A stretch of 64,000 nt of DNA from Polytrichum commune (taxonomy: Eukaryota; Streptophyta; Polytrichopsida; Polytrichales; Polytrichaceae): NCBI GenBank assembly GCA_950295325.1, contig OX485807.1:52668440-52732439 (forward strand), read 5' to 3'. The stretch's first letter is position 1; each line of letters opens with the position of its first letter. Below the pieces are notes generated by a model, which ran no database searches, had not been told where the DNA came from, and saw only the letters and a list, made by a program, of their open reading frames with translations. Made by a program: the position numbers and the translations under genes. Below, piece after piece: positions 57,591-64,000 of the stretch.

Positions 57591-60500
57591 CCTGCTCAAT
57601 TTACCCAATCAACAACAGTGTGTCAAAAGAATTTCAGCATTCTCTTCCCATCAATACTGGAATTTTACTATTTAGGGTTCAGACAACCCGAGTTCAGGTC
57701 TTAGGGTTTAAGAGAAAGTGTGACACCCTATTTATCAGATAACTAACACTGCTTCGAAGGACACCTCGATACATTTGGACACATGCGTTCCAAAATAGGA
57801 TAACCACAGGAATTCAACACAAATGGCAAGTCTCAACTCCTTACGTAATGCATCACACTTGTGTGGCCATGAGTCAAAAATTCACTCACTTGTGCAGCAG
57901 CTCCAAACACCAAAAAGCCTCTCCGCTGTTGTTTCCCGTAATGCAATAAAAGGCGCAGGAATGCAGACATTTGTAGCGTAGTGTCTACAAACTTTAAGAT
58001 CCTAACCCTTCAACAGCAAACTGACACCAATCCCCAACAATATTGAGCCTTGCATTCTCAATACCCTCCCAGACAGCAAAATCGACAAATCCAGAGGCAA
58101 AACTACAGCGATAAGCTACAGAATAATCGTGAAATCACCGATACAAAATCATCTCTACTGAAGGCGTAATTCAGGGGCCACACGGTATGAATTGGTGTGG
58201 CAGGATTACGACGAGGCAGCAAACAGACACAAGAGCGTTCACAAGGGAGGAGGCCTTGCGCGGTCATAGGGATAGCCTTTTCTCATCCATGTTTAATCAT
58301 CCAGAACTATTCATCCATTTTCTTTCACCATTTATGTTCCATCCATCCTCATTGTTCACACATACTTATTATTACATGACAAGGGTCTCTACATTGATTG
58401 ACCTCACAATGCACATGCAAGTGATGCTACAGAGTCCCCGTGATTCACATGGTTAAATGGTATAAGGTGCACATATTGTTATTCAGGTTACCTATTGAAT
58501 CAACGACCACTAAGGGATTGTTTTTTCTTCATTCATATGCAACCCTTTTAAGAACATCCCATTTCATATCAGAACCTCCTAATATCTAAGTTTTTCAAAG
58601 TGGAATAACAACAACAACAACAACAACAACAATAGGCGTTCACATGAAGATAGTTTGAGATCACATGAAGATCTCAAAACAAAGATAGTTTGAGTCTAGT
58701 GCATGAATTTGAAAAGACTTTGAGGCCCATTTTGGGTTCTTCAATAATTGAGGGGTTCAAAAGTATGACCACATATTGTCCACATGCCTTAGGACATCTC
58801 CACCACTACTACATCATCTACCTCCGAGACTACTTTAGAGTGAGCGTAGGCATACAAATGACCACCACATTTCCATGCACACAAATCAACATAAGTTTTT
58901 AGAAACTTTAAAAAAAAAAATTAAAAAACATGTTTTGATGCACCAATATGAAGGGTCCTCTATCCAAGTAAAAACTTTCAAAGTTGGAAAATAATACTCT
59001 TCATAGGCTTGTATGCTTTATATTGATCATAACGTGTCTAAATAATTGATTTCAACATGTGCACATTATTGTAGGATAACAAATTTATATATGAGTAGTG
59101 TTGCAATTGTGTTGTAGTGGTATGCCTCCGTGACAAGTAATAACCGTTTTGAGGCCCCCCCCCACCCAATATTGTCCTCCACAAGCTTCACCACCATTGA
59201 TTCTAGAGTTGGGACCGAAGGGCATTGTGGTGGCAGAGGTGGAGATGCCCTTGGTCACACTAATCATTTGAAAGGTAGATTGTGTTTGCTACATCCATCC
59301 AAGATATAACATAAGCTTAAGCCCCCTCCTCACTTGGCTTTAACTAGCAATGGAGATTGTTGCAAAAAGTGACCACACAAGTAGGGCAAAGCGTAATTCA
59401 CACAAGAAAGAGCTAACTTTGGGTTTTTTGGGGGGCCAAAATAGGCCCCAACCACAAGTTTATTGTAAGCATTTTCTTCATTTTGTCCTCATTTTAACTC
59501 AATTTGATGCCAATTTTGCATTGGCCCCTCTTGCACTTACACACCTTCTTGACGTGCTCTTAATGATTTTGAACTTAAGTGTCGCCAAAAAATGTCAATA
59601 CCCCATCAAACTTTTCGTCAACCTTGAATCCCTTGAATTGTTTCCTCCTTTGTAGTTCTAAGGATTTGTGTGCACCATGCACCATCAAAGGCCCACATTT
59701 TTGCTACGACGCCCAACATGTTTGTTCCCATTTCACCCAATTGTTTTTCGAGATGTTTATTTTTTTATTAAATGCAAGATTCTTCAATTCCGTCACATGA
59801 ACCCAATGATCTTGTGCATTACCCTCCCCCTTGGTTATTCAATCCCTCCAATCCTTCTTTAGGGTTAGGTTTTGGGGGGGTTCTACAAGTGATCCCATGA
59901 ACTTATTCACTTCAACCCATATGGGATGAAAGCCAAAGCTCCTCCCTTCATGTGTAGTTTAATTACATACTTAGTAAGGCTTATAATGTCCAAATATTGA
60001 TGTTCAATGTGTTCTACATGTGGTTTTTTGCATAGGATTGGTGGATGTTTCACCTATTCGCCCACCTTCACAATTCCCATCATCTAGGAAAAGCGGCTAC
60101 AATTAAAATCAAAGTTTACAACTCAAGTACATTGTACCATTTTGCCACAATCTAATTTGAAAGGTCAAGGTCCAATACATACACGAAGCAAAATTTGTTG
60201 TCACGGGCCTTGGAATCATTCTTCCGTCATCTTTGCCTTTTGCAAATATAGCCTCGACACCTACCATAAGGACTAACTTCTCAGCAACCAAGGTCTTACG
60301 ATGTTGAGCCCAAAAGAAACTAAGAAAATGGTTGAGCTAGACCAAGGGTGGAAAAAACCTAGTTTTTCTATGGCCAATGCATTGGGTTTTTGGTTTGGGT
60401 GCAAAAAACTTGATTTTTGCATATAAAACCATGGCTTTATTCCAACACTTGGCACTTGGCACTTGGCACCACCATTGGCGGACATTGGGCCCTCTGCCCC

Positions 60501-61109
60501 ATAATATCAATTTCTCTGCAATAAAATTGAATAAAATCAGATTTTGCTAGACCTCAAATGATTGGGTTTATCTTAAAATAATAATAATATAAATTTGTAT
60601 AAAACCGTGTGGTGCCAACCTTGAGCTAGACATCATACTTTGATGGCCCTACCAAATTTTCTTTCATCAACATATATTGCATACAATTGAGTATATAATA
60701 ATCGATCAAAGGACAAAGTAAAAATATACTATCAACACCCATGTCCAAAGTCAATTAGACAAGAGCAATGAATTTGTCTTACATATCCACCTCTTTATGC
60801 TTTATAATACATCATACATTGTCCTTAGGTTATCTAAGTTGTTGCGTCCTTGCATTCAAAGACAAAACACTTCTTATTGATATGCCATCCCAATCACAAT
60901 TAGGGTAGAATGTATACTTATGAAATTGACACCCTAGGGGGTGGATTCTTCATATTGTTAATGGATTTTTGCACTCCTTCCTCGCTCCATTAACCAGTCC
61001 GTCGCTAATCAATTCCAAGCTTTGCAAAAACACCTCCCAAGCTAGTCCTTCATTCCCATAATGCTCTTCCGACATATTATCCCCTAAAACTTATGTTTAA
61101 GGCTTAAAA
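57591..61109. other. Intergenic; PPR upstream region at its left end
   Basis: No gene recognised. A (CAA)n microsatellite lies at 58606-58632 and a C-run of seven near 59155. The rest is AT-rich without repeats I could pair within the window. Confidence 0.4.
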
Positions 61110-61345
61110 GTATGGCCAACTTTTGGAGATCGTTTTCACAATTCAAACTTGGATATGGCATCTCTAATTGTCTACCAACCTATGGTAGAGTTTTCAAGTC
61201 ATTCTTACCACTTTCATATTTCCGACCAGCTAACGTTTTTGGTCAAGTCCGCCAACTTTCGGAGGTGGTTTTCTCAAACCGAGTCTGGATCTAACCTCTT
61301 TAACCTTCTACCAACCTATGGTACAATTTTCAAGCCATTATGACC
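61110..61345. repeat. Diverged ~140-bp tandem duplication
   Basis: Two copies, about 61110-61215 and 61253-61345. They share GTCTACCAACCTATGGTAGA versus TTCTACCAACCTATGGTACA, and TTTTCAAGTCATTCTTACCA versus TTTTCAAGCCATTATGACCA. Confidence 0.65.
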
Positions 61346-61784
61346 AATGGTTCTAAACGTCCTCCCATGAGTGCCACGTCTGCGCATACCCACCCTCTCT
61401 ACTTCCTAATGCATTCCTAGATAATACATCACAAGCTATCCGATGCACACTTTCAGTAACATATTCAACACCCTCATCATGACAACACTAAAGCTTATGT
61501 TAGCTTACAAGAAGAGCAATACTACAATAATACCAACAATGAGTCTATTATTTAAATTCTTCTTTAAACACTTTATTGTTTGTTTTCCAGGATTGTTGTT
61601 TGTCCGGACTGCCACGCATTTTCAAGATGTTACATGTCGGGATCTAAAACTCACAAGCATACACACCTTCTCTAAGAGTCTAAGCTATCTTCACATATGT
61701 GAACTAAGAGAACCAAAAGGCTATAGGACAATCTTTATATACTTCAAAACATCTACCTACTAGGTGGGTTAACTTGGTAGGTTG

Positions 61785-62130
61785 CCACCCTGTCAAAACA
61801 CTGCAACGAGTTGTCCTAACGCGTTTTTACCATCTGTCCAATTTATGACTAGCTGACACACTGAGGTCATAAAAAATGGTCAACTAGTAAAAGACTCGCA
61901 ATGCCATTTTATTAACTTTGGACCTGCATGTCATTTTATGACCAATTAAGTTACTAACACCAAATAATTACTATTATTGAATAGACTATTCAGTAGTAAA
62001 ACAATATAAACCCACTAGTGGATGTTCTTACAACTAATTGCATTAGGGACAATTTTGACGTCAACTAGTAAATTGACTTTTATGGCCTTTCGACAATTTG
62101 TGACCAACTAGTCAGTTTTTGACGGGTTGG
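61785..62130. mobile_element. Possible MITE with CCAMCCTGTCAAAA ends (~346 bp)
   Basis: The left end CCACCCTGTCAAAACACTG is roughly inverted at the right as CAGTTTTTGACGGGTTGG. Internal GACCAACTAGTCAG and GTCAACTAGTAAA motifs also recur in opposite orientation. No target duplication was found. Confidence 0.4.
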
Positions 62131-62748
62131 TTTACTATGGACATATATGTTCTTAAAACACAATGCTAAATTTTACCTTAACACATACCACGTATAAAGT
62201 AACGTGAGTGTAAGAAGGGATATTATCTGAGGCATTAACGTACATAATATACATAAGGGAGAGCGATTGTTTTTCTCTAGTGCATACATTCAAAAAGGTT
62301 ATTAAGAAATCTAAAGTAAATGTAGATGCACAAAAGGGGGTTGTAAGGTTAAGAGGGATTTTGTACAATAGATGTGTAAGTGTCATCCAATTCACGTATT
62401 CATCCATTTTTGTCACATCGTAATAGTTTTCAATGACTACCATGTTCATTTCTTATTAAGAATTGCGTTTTGGGTTTTAGGTGTTTACAAATTGGAGGCT
62501 CTTGGAATGTTCCTGGGTTCCTTTCAATTTTTCTCTTCATATTATGGTTAAGTTATTGTGTTTTTGTCTTTGTTTGTTTGATCCAATCTTCGAGTTGCAT
62601 ATTGTGGATGAAAATATGTTCAATAATTTTTTCATTGAAAAGTGAAAGTGCGTTTCACATGTGATTTTTTTTAAAAGAACATATAATTCCTTATTTATAT
62701 CTTGTATATGTAGTGAAGGCATTCATCAGATTGAATTGAAAATACTAG

Positions 62749-63033
62749 TATAAATACACGAGTCCGTTTTCTAGCCTGCACTTAGTACGTATACGTTTTT
62801 TTTCCCTCTATAATTTTCTTGTACATATGGGGTTTAATTTAATTTCATAGTGACCCACACATATCATTTGGGTTCCCAATGAAGAGTCCATCCCCAAAAT
62901 TGGTGCAATGGTCAAGTATACAGTTGTATGCAAAAGTGTTTATGGCGGCAACTCCTCTTCAGCAAGGCGGCCGTAGCGTACTCTTACCGTGCGTAGCTTC
63001 TCTGCATCAACGGTGTATCTCCTTCTCGGGGTG
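62749..63033 (+). CDS. Putative first exon with TATA box, interrupted by a MITE
   Basis: TATAAATA at 62749-62756 is followed by in-frame ATGs at 62879 and 62942. The second gives MAATPLQQGGRSVLLPCVAS then LHQRCISFSG, which looks like an organellar transit peptide. The frame meets the Mutator-like MITE at 63034. With the insert removed mentally, the frame meets a stop within three codons unless a GTGTTG donor is used. No downstream exon was identified before the window ends, so this may be a gene start, or debris. Confidence 0.35.
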
Positions 63034-63278
63034 GGCTGGGGATTCGTGGCACTCACTAAAAATCATCCATCCAAGAGATCGTGGATGAAGTGGCTCCAAT
63101 AAAAAAAGCCCCTCTATGGGGTTGAGGGCCGATTCATTCGAATGTGACGTCACTAGACTAATTCGGGGCCTTTGACTCTATTTCCGGAACCAGATAGCCC
63201 AAAAATAGCCATTTAGATGATTCCTGTATTTTTTCATCCGCACGGATGATTTTTAGTGAGTGCCACGAATCCCCGGCC
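63034..63278. mobile_element. Mutator-like MITE with 38-bp inverted ends (245 bp)
   Basis: Starts GGCTGGGGATTCGTGGCACT and ends with the matching reverse complement; the match extends through TCACTAAAAATCATCC (38 bp, very few mismatches). Flanked by the 9-bp direct repeat CTCGGGGTG at 63025-63033 and 63279-63287. High end identity suggests a fairly recent insertion. Confidence 0.92.
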
Positions 63279-63382
63279 CTCGGGGTGTTGATAGGGGCTT
63301 TGAAAGTGTTGACAGGGGCTTCGGGGGACAGATGAAGTGTTTGTTGGGGTGAGCGCGGGATTTTGTACTGGTGTGGGGGGAA

Positions 63383-64000
63383 CAGAGTTCGGGAAGTTTT
63401 TGAAGCCTTAGTGGCTAATTGCCGGTAGTTGCTACGAAGGGTCGGATTTTTCCCAATTTACATCGGCAAGAGCCGGTCTTTTGTAAAATCAATCGGCCAA
63501 TTGCCTATATTTTCATATTTTCATTGGCCAATATCCGATTAAATGGAATTCATATCGGCACTAATTGTTTAAACAAATGTATGAAAACTTATTAGAAATC
63601 ATTTCTTAGTACAAAATCTTGAATAAGTGAAAAGAAAGGCACGTTCAAAAACTTTAAATTTGAAGATCCTTGGCAAGAATTGAACCTAACAATGCCTTCA
63701 CCGCTTGAAGGCCAAGGGTCCCCCAATTCTTCATAATCGCAATTGGATTTGGTCATGGAAAGGTTGCATAATTCAAAAAGTTTAAGGTTTAGGGTACTTC
63801 CTCAAGTGCATCATCAGATGCCCCATACAAATAACGCTCTTGATGCTTCCGGCTGAAATCCAGTAACTCACAAGAAGAATCGGCTGCATTTGTGGGACAT
63901 TTTCTAGTCCATCGGCTAATTGCCGGAGGATTGAAAATACAGTCGGATTGCCATCCGATGGTTGGAAATTTGGACCAGCCATGAGGGGAAATCCATCGGC
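63383..64000. mobile_element. hAT-like element, family B copy 2 (inverted, cut by window end)
   Basis: Reverse-complement copy of 19593-20252, starting CAGAGTTCGGGAAG and closely similar throughout. The far end lies beyond the window. Confidence 0.85.

Noticed and set aside
1-64000. tRNA, rRNA or organelle-derived insertions
   Set aside because: No cloverleaf, rRNA core or organellar gene sequence was recognised by eye; a tRNAscan or organelle alignment would settle it.

Overview
This is a nuclear window from a land plant, most likely a moss (another free-sporing plant such as a fern is possible). Three things point there. A long PLS-class PPR protein ends in an intact DYW editing domain. 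There is a photosystem I antenna gene of the Lhca3 type. A CFAP97D-like gene belongs to a ciliary/sperm-tail family, which fits a plant with swimming sperm. Coding density is low, introns are plentiful with consensus GT/AG sites, and the spaces between genes are AT-rich and crowded with small inverted-repeat transposons. I see no bacterial, organellar or viral gene set.

Layout. 1-4453 (minus): a ubiquitin-specific protease like Arabidopsis UBP24, cut by the left edge, with a 12-nt first coding exon. 4454-11592: AT-rich intergenic DNA, including a tandem duplication bounded by G-runs at 8286. 11593-12461: a decayed reading region. 12885-13293: a hAT-like MITE with an 8-bp target duplication. 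13718-15767 (minus): a six-exon coiled-coil gene of unknown function. 18842-23728: four transposon pieces (a MITE with CTACACTAAA ends, a 660-bp hAT-like element, the 3' end of a LINE-type element, and a foldback Mutator-like element). 24734-30009 (plus): a complete 13-exon SCAMP gene with two intronic copies of one MITE and a third just downstream. 31330-35699 (plus): a CFAP97D-like gene behind a triplicated CT-rich leader. 35700-40600: intergenic. 40600-43922 (minus): Lhca3 with tandem repeats both downstream and in intron 1. 46316-48250: a nested transposon cluster. 48560-49730: a second LINE-type 3' end. 50604-52091: unknown minus-strand exons, a tandem duplication and a datable MITE insertion. 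52375-52872: another LINE fragment. 53998-57590 (minus): the PPR-DYW gene with three upstream exons that can be spliced to it in frame. 57591-64000: intergenic DNA ending in a putative gene start disrupted by a Mutator-like MITE, then a second copy of the 660-bp hAT-like element.

The most notable candidate is the PPR gene. The three upstream same-strand exons encode a presequence-like N-terminus and a PDF motif of the kind found in organellar single-stranded-DNA-binding (OSB) proteins. They join the 822-codon PPR-DYW exon without a frame break. If transcribed that way, this is a PDF-PPR-DYW fusion of 963 residues, combining a single-strand nucleic-acid-binding motif with an RNA editing factor.

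Two other patterns run through the window. First, ten homopolymer runs of 12-17 C or G, several of them arisen inside transposon copies whose sister copies lack them. Second, repeated short-range tandem duplication of 150-530 bp non-coding segments in introns, leaders and 3' flanks. The genes do not form a pathway; they are independent housekeeping, photosynthetic, ciliary and organellar genes. Exon models were built by eye from frame, splice consensus and family knowledge; no alignment or transcript data were available.
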